In this document: positions 35,014 through 43,977 of the stretch, piece after piece
Layout of the letters: the number at the start of each line of letters is the position of its first letter
Numbering within the stretch: the first letter of the stretch is position 1
Assembly (NCBI RefSeq): GCF_000733765.1
Contig: NZ_JPOG01000001.1
Location: 1,116,001-1,180,000 of the forward strand
From: Algiphilus aromaticivorans DG1253
Lineage (GTDB): Bacteria; Pseudomonadota; Gammaproteobacteria; Nevskiales; Nevskiaceae
Reading direction: 5' to 3'
Length of the DNA stretch: 64,000 nucleotides
Notes under the pieces: model-generated
Seen by the model: the letters and a program-made list of their open reading frames with translations, nothing else
Told to the model about the DNA's origin: nothing
Database searches by the model: none
Program-made: the position numbers and the translations under genes

Positions 35014-36527
35014 GCCGTGCCCGGCGCGCGGTAGATCTCCAGGCCGCCGCGCGGATTCGGAACGTAGCGCCACCGGCCGTCGCGCTTTTGCGCGATGGTC
35101 GGGCCGAAGGGGTTCGCGGTACCGACAAAGAAGCCCTGCGCCGTCGATGCCATCGTCCGTATGCCCCAGTTGTAGGGGTTGCCGAATCCATCGCGCGTGA
35201 CGGGGGACCAGCGGACGCCGTCCGGGGAACGCCAGAGCTCGCAGCCGCCGTAGTCGTAGCAGAGCTTGTCGATGCCCCAGCGCTGAATGAGCGTCGCGAC
35301 ATCCTCCGGCCAGAAGTGCCGGGGCAGATAGGGGAGCGTCATGGCCCAGCTGAAGGTGCCGGCGTAGAGCCAGCCGTCGTGCTCGCACATGCGCCAGATG
35401 TAACCACCGAAGAGGTTGTCGAACCCGGCGGAGTATCCCGAGAGGGGATAGCGCAGGCCGTCCGGAGTCAACCGCGACTGACCGACCAGAAGCTCCCAGC
35501 TGTCGTCGGGCCAGACACGCATGAGCTCTGCGGCATAGGGGCCGATGCGCAGCTTGCGGTGATAGCCGCCATTGAGCACACCGGTGCTGACGTAGAGAGC
35601 GCCCTTGAACACGCAGAGGCCCACACCCACCTCGTTGGCCGGTCCGCGCCACGCGCCGCAGTCGAGCACCTTCTTCCAGCGGTAGGGGGGCGGGCGGTCG
35701 TCGACGGTGCGCCAGAGCTGCATCCCGTTCGGGTTCACCGTACCGGCATAGAGATGGCCGTTGAAGTTAGCCATTTCGAAGACGGTGAGATTCGCCGGGT
35801 CCCCGAAGCCCTCCTCGCAGGTTGCCGTCCACTGCCCCGACGCAATGTCATCGGTAGCGTAGATAGTCGAGTTGCCGCCGACGCTGTCCTGCGAACGGCG
35901 TTCCAGCATGCGCTGCAGATTGATAGCGCCGGAGCTGGTCGGTGTCGTATGGATGCGATCGTTGAAGGGCTGCAGCGTGCGGAAGGAGCGGACACTGGCG
36001 TCAAAGGGCGGGCGCGCGGCCGGCGCGAAATTGAGGCCGTCCTCGCTACGCAGAATGTCCGGCGGGTCGCAGAGCAGCGGCGACCAGGAAGAGACATAGA
36101 GACAGGGCTTGGGGTCGCCCTTGCCCTGAAACACGGCCATTCCGCGGAAGCTGATGTAGCGCGGCCAGGGATTGCCGTCGCGTCCCTGCACCATGGGCGC
36201 GCGATACACGCGTCGCCACTGATTAATACGCGGGTTGTACCGCCAGATCTCGGTACGGCGCTCGACATCGCGGATGTCATCGGGGCAATCGACCGGCCAC
36301 GGCGAGAGATCCGGCTTCGGGATGTTGATCTTGTTGGCGTGCATGGTCGCGCGCGAGATCCCGATGTAGAGATTGTCCTCGAACCAGGCCATGCTATGGG
36401 CATAGTGGTTGATACCATCGCCAAAGCCCGCGCGGCTGATCAGACGGAAGTCCGGACGGCGCAACCCGTCCTTCGACCGCGATCGAGGCGCTTCCGTCTC
36501 CTCGCTGCTCAGGGGAGCCAGGACCAT
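35010..36527 (-). CDS. Beta-propeller protein of unknown function
   Basis: A 505-residue protein with no signal peptide that I can see. Repeating blade units share the pattern hydrophobic-xx-G-x-LY-x-GT-x-N-x-G-xx-LWR: 'WFEDNLYIGIS', 'NFNGHLYAGTVNPNGMQLWRT', 'VFKGALYVSTGV', 'EHDGWLYAGTF' and 'FFVGTANPFG'. I judge five to seven blades. The start overlaps the 3' end of the HlyD-fusion gene by 19 nt, and the end overlaps the sulfotransferase-like gene by 4 nt, so all three are coupled. I know no characterised family with this composition; a scaffold or carbohydrate/lipid-binding role is possible. Tight coupling to a sulfotransferase-like gene hints that the two proteins act together. Confidence 0.7.
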   Translation of the reverse strand: MVLAPLSSEETEAPRSRSKDGLRRPDFRLISRAGFGDGINHYAHSMAWFEDNLYIGISRATMHANKINIPKPDLSPWPVDCPDDIRDVERRTEIWRYNPRINQWRRVYRAPMVQGRDGNPWPRYISFRGMAVFQGKGDPKPCLYVSSWSPLLCDPPDILRSEDGLNFAPAARPPFDASVRSFRTLQPFNDRIHTTPTSSGAINLQRMLERRSQDSVGGNSTIYATDDIASGQWTATCEEGFGDPANLTVFEMANFNGHLYAGTVNPNGMQLWRTVDDRPPPYRWKKVLDCGAWRGPANEVGVGLCVFKGALYVSTGVLNGGYHRKLRIGPYAAELMRVWPDDSWELLVGQSRLTPDGLRYPLSGYSAGFDNLFGGYIWRMCEHDGWLYAGTFSWAMTLPYLPRHFWPEDVATLIQRWGIDKLCYDYGGCELWRSPDGVRWSPVTRDGFGNPYNWGIRTMASTAQGFFVGTANPFGPTIAQKRDGRWRYVPNPRGGLEIYRAPGTA

Positions 36528-38839
36528 ATCTCTACCATCACGAGACGGGTGATCGCGCGCGTGAAGACAACGATGGCCGGGTAGACATTGCCCTCCACCT
36601 TGCCGCGGCCCGTCATGCCGGGCCTGAGATGCGAGCTGGCCTCGTCCAGCTCGACGCGCACGCGCACGACCTTGCCATGCTCGCTGTCCTCCACGTTCGG
36701 CGCGATGTGCGTGACTCGACCCGGAACCGATGTGGTCGGAGCTGTCCAGCTGCGAACATGGGCCCGCGCGCCTTCCTCGACTTCGCTGATCGTCGATTCC
36801 GGCATGCGCAGCTCCGCTATCAGCTGATCCTGGTCCTCGACTGTGGCCAGGATCTCGCCGACCTGCAGATAGTCGCCGCGGGCGAAGATGAGCGCGTTCG
36901 AGACAATGCGGCCAGCCATCGGAGAGCGTACGCGCGTGTGCTCAAGCTCCTGGCGCAGGAATACGAGCCGGGCACGCTCGCCCTCGATTTCGGCTTCCAG
37001 CGTGGCGCGTTCGTCCTCGCGCGCCTCGCGCCTGACCACGGCGAGTTGCTGCTCGGCTTCCGCCAGTTCCTCGCGCCGGACGCTGGCATTCGACAGTGCG
37101 CGCTCGTGCTCCTGCGGCGAAATGGCGTTGCGCGAGAAGGCGCGCTGTGCGCGGTCGGCCTCCGATTCCGCGAGCTCCAGACGTTCCTTGGCGGTGGTGA
37201 CACGCTGTTCGGCCAGCGCGATCTCTTCGTTAGTGGAACCGGAATCGAGTAGCCGGAGCTCGGCTTCCAGCCTCCGGATTCGGGCTTCGGAAATCTCGAC
37301 CTGGCTCTGCTGCTGCTCGTCGCCGAGGCGCACGATCTCCTGTCCCGCCTCGACCATATCCCCTTCGCCGACGAAGACCTCACGGACGTCGCCGGCGACC
37401 AGCGTGCGAATATCCGCGCGCTCGGCGGGCAACACCTCGACCCGTCCACTGGGCTCGTAGGTATAGGGAAAGAGCGCCGCCAGCGCGAGCAATCCCAGCA
37501 GCAGCCACTGCGGCCGGGTAGGCGTCTGCAGCCGCACGCGCATGGGTTCGATGCGCCCGCGGTCGGAGCGCATGCGTCGCGTCTGCTCCCAAACGATCAT
37601 GCCCATGAGCGCGAGGAAGACGAGAATGCCCGTGCCGCCGTACTGGGCGCCCAGCCAGCTCGCCGGATAGATCAGCAACAGGGCGATCACGGCGACCATG
37701 TAGGCCACGATGGCCAGCACGTAGAGCCGCAGCGCCGAAGCGGGTGGCGGCGCCAGCTCCTGCCAGGGCCGCTCGAGGCCGAGAATCGATATCCAGGCCT
37801 GATCGCGCAGGTCGGGAACATTCAGCCGGTGCGCGAGCAGGAAGTAGCCATCGCGCCGTGCCAGCGGGTTCAGGCGCAGGAGGAAGCTGGCTGCCGACAG
37901 CACCCCGAGCGCAAGCAGCAGGTTGGGCAGGAAGGTGCCGCTCTGGCGCACCATCAGCCAGCCACCGATGGCCAGCACGAAGACCAGGAGCCCGGCGTTC
38001 AGCGGGCTGGCGATGATGCGCAGGCGCCCGGTGAGGTCCGCGCGCTCGGCCGGCCCCTCTGTGGCGGTCTGCAGGCGCGGCAACACACCCAGCAGGAAGT
38101 CGATGCCGATGACCGGTGGCTCTTGCGTGTAGCGGGCGATGGCAGCGGCACGAGCAGCCTGTGCGGTCAGATTGACGATGATCGCCGACAGCAGGCCGAG
38201 GAAAATCAGCCGGTAGGGCGCGACCAGTTCCACAGCGTCGCGCGCCGCATCGAGGCGGTTGTGCCAGAGCCCGAAGAGGGCGGCCGCCACCAGCACCCAG
38301 AGCATCCATTGCAGTGGACGATAGTAGAGCGTGACGTTCAGTAGATGGCCGAGCCAGCGAAAGGGGGCCGAGGGCAGCGTCAGGCCCGGTGTGCTGCTGT
38401 CTCCGCGCGCGCGGTTGCCCGAGCCGCCGATCGGCCCCTGGCGACCGGCGTTGGCCAGAGACCCCGGCATGCTGGACGGAGGGAAGCTCTCGCCCTCGTC
38501 GCGCGGATCGCGGTCTGACGGCTGGTCGGCGAGCTGGCGCGGTGGTGGGAGCGGCTCCTCGGTGCCAGCTTCCAGGAGACCGGTTTCGATCAGATCGTCC
38601 GTGAAGCGGCTGACGGTGCGTGCGTCAACCGCTGCTCCGAGTTCCTCCGCGGCGGCGCGGATGCGTGCTTGGTCGTCGCGATTGCCGTCGTGCAGTCGTG
38701 CCAGCACGAATTCGTTCGGTGTCAGGCGGTAGACCTGTCCCGACGGGGACGTGACGAGCACATGCGCGCGCGAGCCTTCGCCGCGGCTTTCACTGGCAGC
38801 GGGGCAGAAACGGATATAGCGTGATTGTTCGGGATTCAA
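36509..38839 (-). CDS. PqqD-like / degenerate M50 membrane domain / HlyD adaptor fusion protein
   Basis: A 776-residue membrane fusion protein with a TTG start. Residues 1 to about 95 are a PqqD/RRE-like small domain ('YRLTPNEFVLARLHDG..'), followed by a Pro/Ser-rich linker to about 155. Residues 160-450 are a polytopic domain aligned with the M50 peptidase domain fused to HlyD in export proteins. The second motif is kept (NPLARRDGYFLL, Asp330, then 'VPDLR'), but the zinc motif HExxH is replaced by AQAAR near 226-230, so proteolysis is not expected. Residues 450-776 are a HlyD adaptor with a long coiled coil (about 490-635) and 'RVRSPMAGRIVSNAL'. It forms an exporter set with the TolC-like protein upstream. 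Overlap with the small ORF (TTGA) and the propeller gene implies coupled translation. Confidence 0.8.
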   Translation of the reverse strand: MNPEQSRYIRFCPAASESRGEGSRAHVLVTSPSGQVYRLTPNEFVLARLHDGNRDDQARIRAAAEELGAAVDARTVSRFTDDLIETGLLEAGTEEPLPPPRQLADQPSDRDPRDEGESFPPSSMPGSLANAGRQGPIGGSGNRARGDSSTPGLTLPSAPFRWLGHLLNVTLYYRPLQWMLWVLVAAALFGLWHNRLDAARDAVELVAPYRLIFLGLLSAIIVNLTAQAARAAAIARYTQEPPVIGIDFLLGVLPRLQTATEGPAERADLTGRLRIIASPLNAGLLVFVLAIGGWLMVRQSGTFLPNLLLALGVLSAASFLLRLNPLARRDGYFLLAHRLNVPDLRDQAWISILGLERPWQELAPPPASALRLYVLAIVAYMVAVIALLLIYPASWLGAQYGGTGILVFLALMGMIVWEQTRRMRSDRGRIEPMRVRLQTPTRPQWLLLGLLALAALFPYTYEPSGRVEVLPAERADIRTLVAGDVREVFVGEGDMVEAGQEIVRLGDEQQQSQVEISEARIRRLEAELRLLDSGSTNEEIALAEQRVTTAKERLELAESEADRAQRAFSRNAISPQEHERALSNASVRREELAEAEQQLAVVRREAREDERATLEAEIEGERARLVFLRQELEHTRVRSPMAGRIVSNALIFARGDYLQVGEILATVEDQDQLIAELRMPESTISEVEEGARAHVRSWTAPTTSVPGRVTHIAPNVEDSEHGKVVRVRVELDEASSHLRPGMTGRGKVEGNVYPAIVVFTRAITRLVMVEIWSWLP

Positions 38840-38931
38840 GCCTTCTTCCCCTCGTGGAGCGCCAGATGTGCCTGCTTCGTGGCGCTGGAGCGCGCGCTAC
38901 GGCGCTGTTCTTGTGTTGATGGCGTCTTCAT
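38836..38931 (-). CDS. Possible 31-residue basic peptide between tolC-like and hlyD-fusion genes
   Basis: An ATG at 38931, 5 nt after the TolC-like stop, opens a 31-codon frame whose TGA overlaps the TTG of the HlyD fusion by two bases (TTGA). It fills the gap exactly, which argues that ribosomes pass through it. The peptide is strongly basic, begins MKTPSTQEQRR, ends LHEGKKA and has no Cys and no hydrophobic stretch. There is no clear ribosome-binding sequence, so translation would depend on coupling. Because the next protein starts with a PqqD-like domain, which in other systems binds peptide leaders, a peptide substrate is conceivable; a leader cistron that only couples translation is as likely. 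Confidence 0.4.
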   Translation of the reverse strand: MKTPSTQEQRRSARSSATKQAHLALHEGKKA

Positions 38932-38936
38932 GACTG

Positions 38937-40310
38937 TCAGCGCAGACTGCGGTTGAGGTCTTCGAGATCGGCGACGGTCATCACGCCGGCGGCGCGGCGC
39001 AGCCGAAGTAGATCCAGAATGTAGTCGTAGCGCGCCTGCGAAAGGTCGCGCTCCGCGCGAAAGCGCTCGCGCACGGCCGTCAGATAGTCCGCTGCCGTGC
39101 GTGAGCCGACATCGAAGGCGACTTGCGCCGATTCCTCTGCGGCACGTGTGGATTCGACGACGCGCTTCAGCGCTTCGGCCCGCGCGCGCGCTGCCTTTGC
39201 GTTGAGGAAGGCTTCGCGCGTATTCAGCCGCGCCTGTTGCCGGGCGCCGTCGGCCGTATGTGCGACCGCAGCGGCGCGTGCGCGCGCCTGCCTTACCCGC
39301 GATGCCGTCATGCCGCCCTGGAAGAGCGGCACGCTCAGCATGACGCCGATGCGCGCATCGTGATCCTCACGGGCGCCCTCGAAGCCGCCGTCCGCATCGA
39401 AATAGGTATAGGAACCCACCAGATCGAGCGTCGGGTAGTGATCACTCTGGGCGATTCGGGTATCCATCTCCGCCAATCGCAGGCGCACGGTTTCGCTCAG
39501 CAGATCGAGGTTGTGGCGCATCGCCCGCTCCAGCCACTCGTCCAGCTGTTCGTGCTCCATATCCGGCAGCTGCGGATCGCGCGGGAAGCGCGCCAGTTCG
39601 TTCACCGGTTCGCCGATCAGCGTTTCCAGACGCGAGCGCACGATCTCGATGCGGTTTTCGACGGTGATCTTGCGGGCGCGCACGCGGTCGAGCTGTGCCT
39701 GCACCGCCTTCAAATCCGTCTCTGCGATCAGGCCAGCATCGAAGCTGCCCTCGGTCTGCTCGACCTGGCGCCGGATGGCGGACTCCTCGGCCAGCACGAA
39801 TTCACGCTCGTCCTTGGCTGCGAGCAGCGCGAAGTAGCTTTGTGCAGCCGAAAGCATCAAGGCGTGCCGTTCGTCGGTGAGCAGCAAGCGGGCGCGACCG
39901 ACCTCCAGCTCCGAGCGATCCAGGCCGAGGAAGGCATCGAAGCGGAACAACGGCTGGCGCAACGTCGCCCCGTAGGCGGAGCGATCGAAAACGTCGGTCT
40001 CGTCGATCTCGCTGACGCCGAAGAAATCGCCGTCGATCGATTGGCGGACACGGTTGTAGCTGCCTCGCGCCTGCAGCTCTGGCAGCAGTGCTGCAAGCGC
40101 CTGGGGCTCGGCTTCGGCGGCGGCGCGGAAGTTGTCGAGCGCGGCCTGGTAGTCGGGATCATTCGTCAGCGCGCTGCGATAGACGCTCGACAAATTCTGC
40201 ATCCCGGGCCGGGCGTTGTCGGCCTGCGCCGCCACCGTCATTGCGGCCAGAGCGAGCGGCAGGGCGACGAGCAACTGGCGCAGCGATGCGCTTGGGCCGG
40301 CGCGCATCAT
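38937..40310 (-). CDS. TolC-family outer-membrane channel protein
   Basis: A 457-residue protein with a signal peptide cleaved near 'VAAQA|DN'. It has the duplicated alpha-barrel layout of TolC: the N-half starts 'NLSSVYRSALTNDPDYQAALDNFRAAAEA', with strands around 'YGATLRQPLFRFDA'; the C-half repeats this as 'LDLVGSYTYF' and 'IGVMLSVPLFQGGMTASRVRQARARA'. It supplies the outer-membrane channel for the HlyD-fusion adaptor encoded just downstream. No ABC, RND or MFS pump gene is in the operon, so energising remains unexplained. A 7-bp stem, GACGAGG/CCTCGTC, at 40320-40342 lies 9 nt before the ATG and may limit translation. No clear Shine-Dalgarno is seen. Confidence 0.92.
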   Translation of the reverse strand: MMRAGPSASLRQLLVALPLALAAMTVAAQADNARPGMQNLSSVYRSALTNDPDYQAALDNFRAAAEAEPQALAALLPELQARGSYNRVRQSIDGDFFGVSEIDETDVFDRSAYGATLRQPLFRFDAFLGLDRSELEVGRARLLLTDERHALMLSAAQSYFALLAAKDEREFVLAEESAIRRQVEQTEGSFDAGLIAETDLKAVQAQLDRVRARKITVENRIEIVRSRLETLIGEPVNELARFPRDPQLPDMEHEQLDEWLERAMRHNLDLLSETVRLRLAEMDTRIAQSDHYPTLDLVGSYTYFDADGGFEGAREDHDARIGVMLSVPLFQGGMTASRVRQARARAAAVAHTADGARQQARLNTREAFLNAKAARARAEALKRVVESTRAAEESAQVAFDVGSRTAADYLTAVRERFRAERDLSQARYDYILDLLRLRRAAGVMTVADLEDLNRSLR

Positions 40311-40422
40311 CGAGGTGCGGACGAGGGCCGAAGGGCCTCGTCAATGCATCGCCCGATGCCGGCTAAATATGCGTTCATCGCCCTGTCGCGCATTCTCCCT
40401 TCCTCTTCCGTTCTTGTTGCGG

Positions 40423-42714
40423 CTAGCGCTCAGTGTCGAAGGCTGTGCCCAGCGTCTCTGCCCGCGGTGTCTCGATGGGCGAGAGAGTACCGTAGTGTTC
40501 GGCAAGCCACTGGTTGTCGCGACCGAGCGCGGGACCAGGGTGCCGCAGCCCGCCGCTATCGCGCAGGAAACGGAAGGGTAGGCCGGGCAGGCGGATCCCC
40601 TGTGTTTCGAGGAACCACTCGCGCGCCGACAGGTGCGGGTCGCTGGCGAGATCGGCCGCGTTCATGACCACGCCCGCGGCGACGCCCGCTGTCTGCAGTT
40701 GCCGCATCGCCGTCATCGGGTCGCGCGCCTGCGTCCACTCCGCAATGCGCGCATCGATCTCGTTGTGATGCTGCCGGCGTCCGGCAGCATCGGCGAAGCG
40801 TGGCTCATCCGCCCACTGCGGTGCGTCGATGCATGCTGTCAGCGCCTGCCATTGACGGTCGTCCGCAGCGCAGATCGTGATCCAGCGGTCCTCGCCGGCG
40901 CAGGGGTAGCAGCCCTGGGGCGCATGCACGGGATGCCGGTTGCCGAGTATCTCCGGCGCTGCGCCGCTACCGCTGCAGTCAGCGAAGTATTCGCCGATGC
41001 TCCAGCAGCAGGTCTCGGTTTCGGAGAGATCGACCCATTGGCCGCCGCCGCCGCGCTGTCGGTGCAGCAATGCGGACATGGCCGCGGCGGCGCCGTAGAT
41101 GCCGTTGATGACGTCCATCTCGCGCACCCGGTAGCTCGCACCGTCTGGTGCGTAGCCGGTCAGGGACTGCAACCCGCTGGCCGCCTCGATGCCGCCGCCG
41201 TAGCCCGCGTAGGTGGCATAGGGGCCGCTCGTGCCGAATGCGGACATGGAAATGAGAATGATGTCTTCGCGCAGCGCGCGCAGCTCGTCGAAGTCAAGAC
41301 CGAGACGCGCCATGACGCCGGGTCGCGAGTTCTCGATGACGATGTCGCTGTCGGCGATCAGTTCCTTGCAGACGGCCAGATGATCGTCGCGGGTGAGATC
41401 CAGCGTTACCGAGCGCTTGTTACGGTGCAGCTGCCAGAAGCGCGCGAAATCATTGACCTTATGCGGGAATCCGCCGCGCATGCCATCGAGGCGCTGCGGA
41501 TATTCGATCTTGATGACTTCCGCGCCGTAGTCGGCCAGCACGCGTGCGGCATGGGGGCCGGCCCAGTCGTGCGTGAAATCGACGACGCGTACCCCTGCCA
41601 GCGGTGGCGCGTCGCTCGTAGCGGGCGAGGGTGGGGGGGGAGATGTTTTGGCAGGCACATCGCCCGCAAAGGTGCGGAAGGGAATATCGGGTCCGCGGAA
41701 GGGACGACCGTCCGTCGTGTGCGCCTCTCGGAAAAAGCGTCGCTCCCGAAGTTGCGGGTCGTCCAGAGCTTCTTCCAGGGTCGCGAGCGGTGCCCATGAA
41801 AGACCGCAGCGCTGCCCCATGTGGAAGAGGCTCCACTTGTCGTGGTCGGCCAGGCTCGGCCGCAGCTGCGCCTCGAAGGCGGCCCGGTTCTGGAGACGCT
41901 CCGCCATCGAGCCGAAGGGAGAGGCGCCGAGTGCGGGATCGCCGATGGCGTCGACGACGCGCCACCAGTTGCGTGCCGGACCGCCACAGACGAAGACGGC
42001 GCCGTCGGCGCAGGGGTAGGTGCGCCAGGGGACGAGGGCGTGCTCGTCGTTGTTGCGGCGGGCAACCTTGCCGGTGTGCAGGTTCTCGGCCAGCGCGATC
42101 TCCGCGTTCTGCATGGCCGCTTCCTGCATCGACACCTCGACACCGTTACCGCGGCCGTCGTCCATCCGCCGGCGCAGAGCCATGAGGCATCCGATGTAGG
42201 CGTAGAGGCCTGCGCTGACCTGCGCGATACGAGGGCGTGCATTCAGCGGCTCGCGCTTGCCGTCGCCGGTGGCCTGCATGAGGCCGCTCATGGCGTAGAG
42301 CGTGATGTCGGTGGCGTGATGATCGCGGTAGGGGCCGTCGTCCCCGAAGGCGCTGATGCGACAATGCACGAGATGGGGATGCGCTTGCCGAAGCCGCTCT
42401 GCAGTAAGCGCGGTGTCCTGGACGGCGCTCGGACGACGGGCGTCGATGAGCACGTCGCAGTCGGCGAAGAGCGCGTCGTATGCCTGCGCAGGTGACGCAG
42501 AGGGTATGTTGTCGTCCAGCCCGTACCAGGCGGCCTCGAAGGCGCTGCCGGCGAAGCGCACGGCCGCCTGATCATCATCGGGCAGTGCGCGCACTTCGGC
42601 ACCCATTCTGGCCATCAATTGCGCGCAGAAGCCGGCACCCGCGCAGTCCCCGATGCGCAGCACGCGAATGCCCGCGAGCATGGGGGCGAGCGTTGGCGAA
42701 GGTGACCCCGTCAA
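40423..42714 (-). CDS. Two-domain CaiB/BaiF (family III) CoA-transferase
   Basis: A 763-residue protein made of two tandem CaiB/BaiF modules. The first starts 'MLAGIRVLRIGDCAGAG' with 'NARPRIAQVSAGLYAYIGCLMAL'. The second starts near residue 370 with 'LAGVRVVDFTHDWAGPHAARVL', then 'EVIKIEYP', 'RNKRSVTLDL' and 'GPYATYAGYGGGIEAASGL', ending with the active-site-type 'QWVDLSETETCC'. Such enzymes move CoA between organic acids or catalyse related racemase or dehydratase chemistry; the substrate is unknown. The open frame begins with TTG overlapping the upstream stop (TTGA at 42714-42711). An internal ATG at 42681 would start exactly at the domain edge and is a good alternative. It is co-transcribed with the methyltransferase. 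Confidence 0.85.
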   Translation of the reverse strand: MTGSPSPTLAPMLAGIRVLRIGDCAGAGFCAQLMARMGAEVRALPDDDQAAVRFAGSAFEAAWYGLDDNIPSASPAQAYDALFADCDVLIDARRPSAVQDTALTAERLRQAHPHLVHCRISAFGDDGPYRDHHATDITLYAMSGLMQATGDGKREPLNARPRIAQVSAGLYAYIGCLMALRRRMDDGRGNGVEVSMQEAAMQNAEIALAENLHTGKVARRNNDEHALVPWRTYPCADGAVFVCGGPARNWWRVVDAIGDPALGASPFGSMAERLQNRAAFEAQLRPSLADHDKWSLFHMGQRCGLSWAPLATLEEALDDPQLRERRFFREAHTTDGRPFRGPDIPFRTFAGDVPAKTSPPPPSPATSDAPPLAGVRVVDFTHDWAGPHAARVLADYGAEVIKIEYPQRLDGMRGGFPHKVNDFARFWQLHRNKRSVTLDLTRDDHLAVCKELIADSDIVIENSRPGVMARLGLDFDELRALREDIILISMSAFGTSGPYATYAGYGGGIEAASGLQSLTGYAPDGASYRVREMDVINGIYGAAAAMSALLHRQRGGGGQWVDLSETETCCWSIGEYFADCSGSGAAPEILGNRHPVHAPQGCYPCAGEDRWITICAADDRQWQALTACIDAPQWADEPRFADAAGRRQHHNEIDARIAEWTQARDPMTAMRQLQTAGVAAGVVMNAADLASDPHLSAREWFLETQGIRLPGLPFRFLRDSGGLRHPGPALGRDNQWLAEHYGTLSPIETPRAETLGTAFDTER

Positions 42715-43904
42715 GACGGTAGTCCGGCGCCGCGGAGATATTCGCGCGTCAATGGGATACGCGCCTGGTCACGAGTCAGCTGCAGATGGAAGACCACCAG
42801 TCCGCCCCAGCGAAAGGTCGCTTCTGAGGCCTGCAGATAGAAGCGCCACATACGGCAAAAGCGATCGTCCATGATCTCGGTAATCTCGGGGCGGTTGTTC
42901 TGGAAGCGTTGATGCCAGTGTGCCAGGGTTTTGGCGTAGTGCAGACGCAGCACCTCGAAATCGGTCATGACCAGCTCGCTGTGCTCGACGTGCGGCATCA
43001 CTTCGGAGGCGGCCGGGATGTAGCCGCCCGGAAAGATGTACTTGCGAATCCAGGGGCTGCCCTCATCGGGCGGACGGCTGCCACCGATGGTGTGCACCAG
43101 CGCGACGCCGTCGGGCGCGAGCAGATCGTGGACGCAGCGGAAGAAGGTCGCGTACTGCGGCCGTCCGACATGCTCGAACATGCCGATACTGACGATGGCG
43201 TCGAAGGGGCCGCGCGTGTCGCGATAGTCTTCCAGGCGGAAGCTGACGCGATCCGCCAAACCGGCCTCCTCGGCCCGTTGCCGGGCGATTTCCAGCTGCC
43301 GTTCGGAGAGCGTGATACCGGTGACGTGCACATCGAAGTGCCGCGCCAGATAGAGGGCGTTGCTGCCCCAGCCGCAACCGATGTCGAGCACGCGCGCGCC
43401 CGGTTTGAGATCGAGCTTGCGCGCAATCAGCGCGCACTTGGCCTCCTGAGCGGCCTCCAGGCTCATGTCCGGTTCCGGGAAATAGGCGCAGGAGTAGTGC
43501 ATCTCCCGGTCCAGGAAGAGGCGGTACACGGGCGTGTCGATATCGTAGTGATGGCTGATGTTGCGGCGCGCGCTGATGGCGGTGTTCAGCTCGCCGAGGC
43601 GCGCGCGCAGGATGCGCAGGTAGCGGCCCCAACGCGATAGCAGCTGGTTGCTGTTGCGCATGGCAAACTCCAGCGCCGGCATCAGGTCGTCGTTTTCCGG
43701 TTCCCAGTGCCCCTCGACGTAGGCTTCCGGAAAGCGCATCCGGGGATCGCGCAGCACCCAGCGCAGCGTGTCGCGGGAATCGAAGCGAATGCGTGCACGG
43801 GGCGTGTCCCCCTGGCCGAGGGTGACGGTCTCGCCGTCAGGAAGGTCGATATCCAGTCTGCCGGCCGTGAATTTCCCGGACAGCCACTTTGCCAGCGGCG
43901 TCAT
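42711..43904 (-). CDS. Cyclopropane-fatty-acyl-phospholipid synthase-like methyltransferase
   Basis: A 397-residue SAM-dependent enzyme of the Cfa/mycolic-acid cyclopropane synthase family, which methylates or cyclopropanates double bonds of membrane acyl chains. The N-terminal domain includes 'LRDPRMRFPEAYVEGHWEPENDDL'. The catalytic part has 'ISHHYDIDTPVYRLFLDREMHYSCAYF', the SAM loop VLDIGCGWG (172-180), 'GITLSERQLEIAR', 'FDAIVSIGMFEHVG' and 'YIFPGGYIP'. It is full length. It is the first gene of the minus-strand lipid group and is coupled to the CoA-transferase gene. A role in modifying the acyl product of the nearby synthases is plausible, but a general membrane role is equally consistent. 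Confidence 0.93.
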   Translation of the reverse strand: MTPLAKWLSGKFTAGRLDIDLPDGETVTLGQGDTPRARIRFDSRDTLRWVLRDPRMRFPEAYVEGHWEPENDDLMPALEFAMRNSNQLLSRWGRYLRILRARLGELNTAISARRNISHHYDIDTPVYRLFLDREMHYSCAYFPEPDMSLEAAQEAKCALIARKLDLKPGARVLDIGCGWGSNALYLARHFDVHVTGITLSERQLEIARQRAEEAGLADRVSFRLEDYRDTRGPFDAIVSIGMFEHVGRPQYATFFRCVHDLLAPDGVALVHTIGGSRPPDEGSPWIRKYIFPGGYIPAASEVMPHVEHSELVMTDFEVLRLHYAKTLAHWHQRFQNNRPEITEIMDDRFCRMWRFYLQASEATFRWGGLVVFHLQLTRDQARIPLTREYLRGAGLPS

Positions 43905-43977
43905 CAGCTTTCTCCCCGATGGTCCCGGGTAAGGAAGCTAGCGTCGTACCGCCTCCGGCGCAAGCCGCAAGGCGCGC

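Noticed and set aside
38937-40310. TolC-like protein as part of a complete efflux pump
   Set aside because: No RND, MFS or ABC inner-membrane pump gene is present in the operon, so a standard pump was not called.
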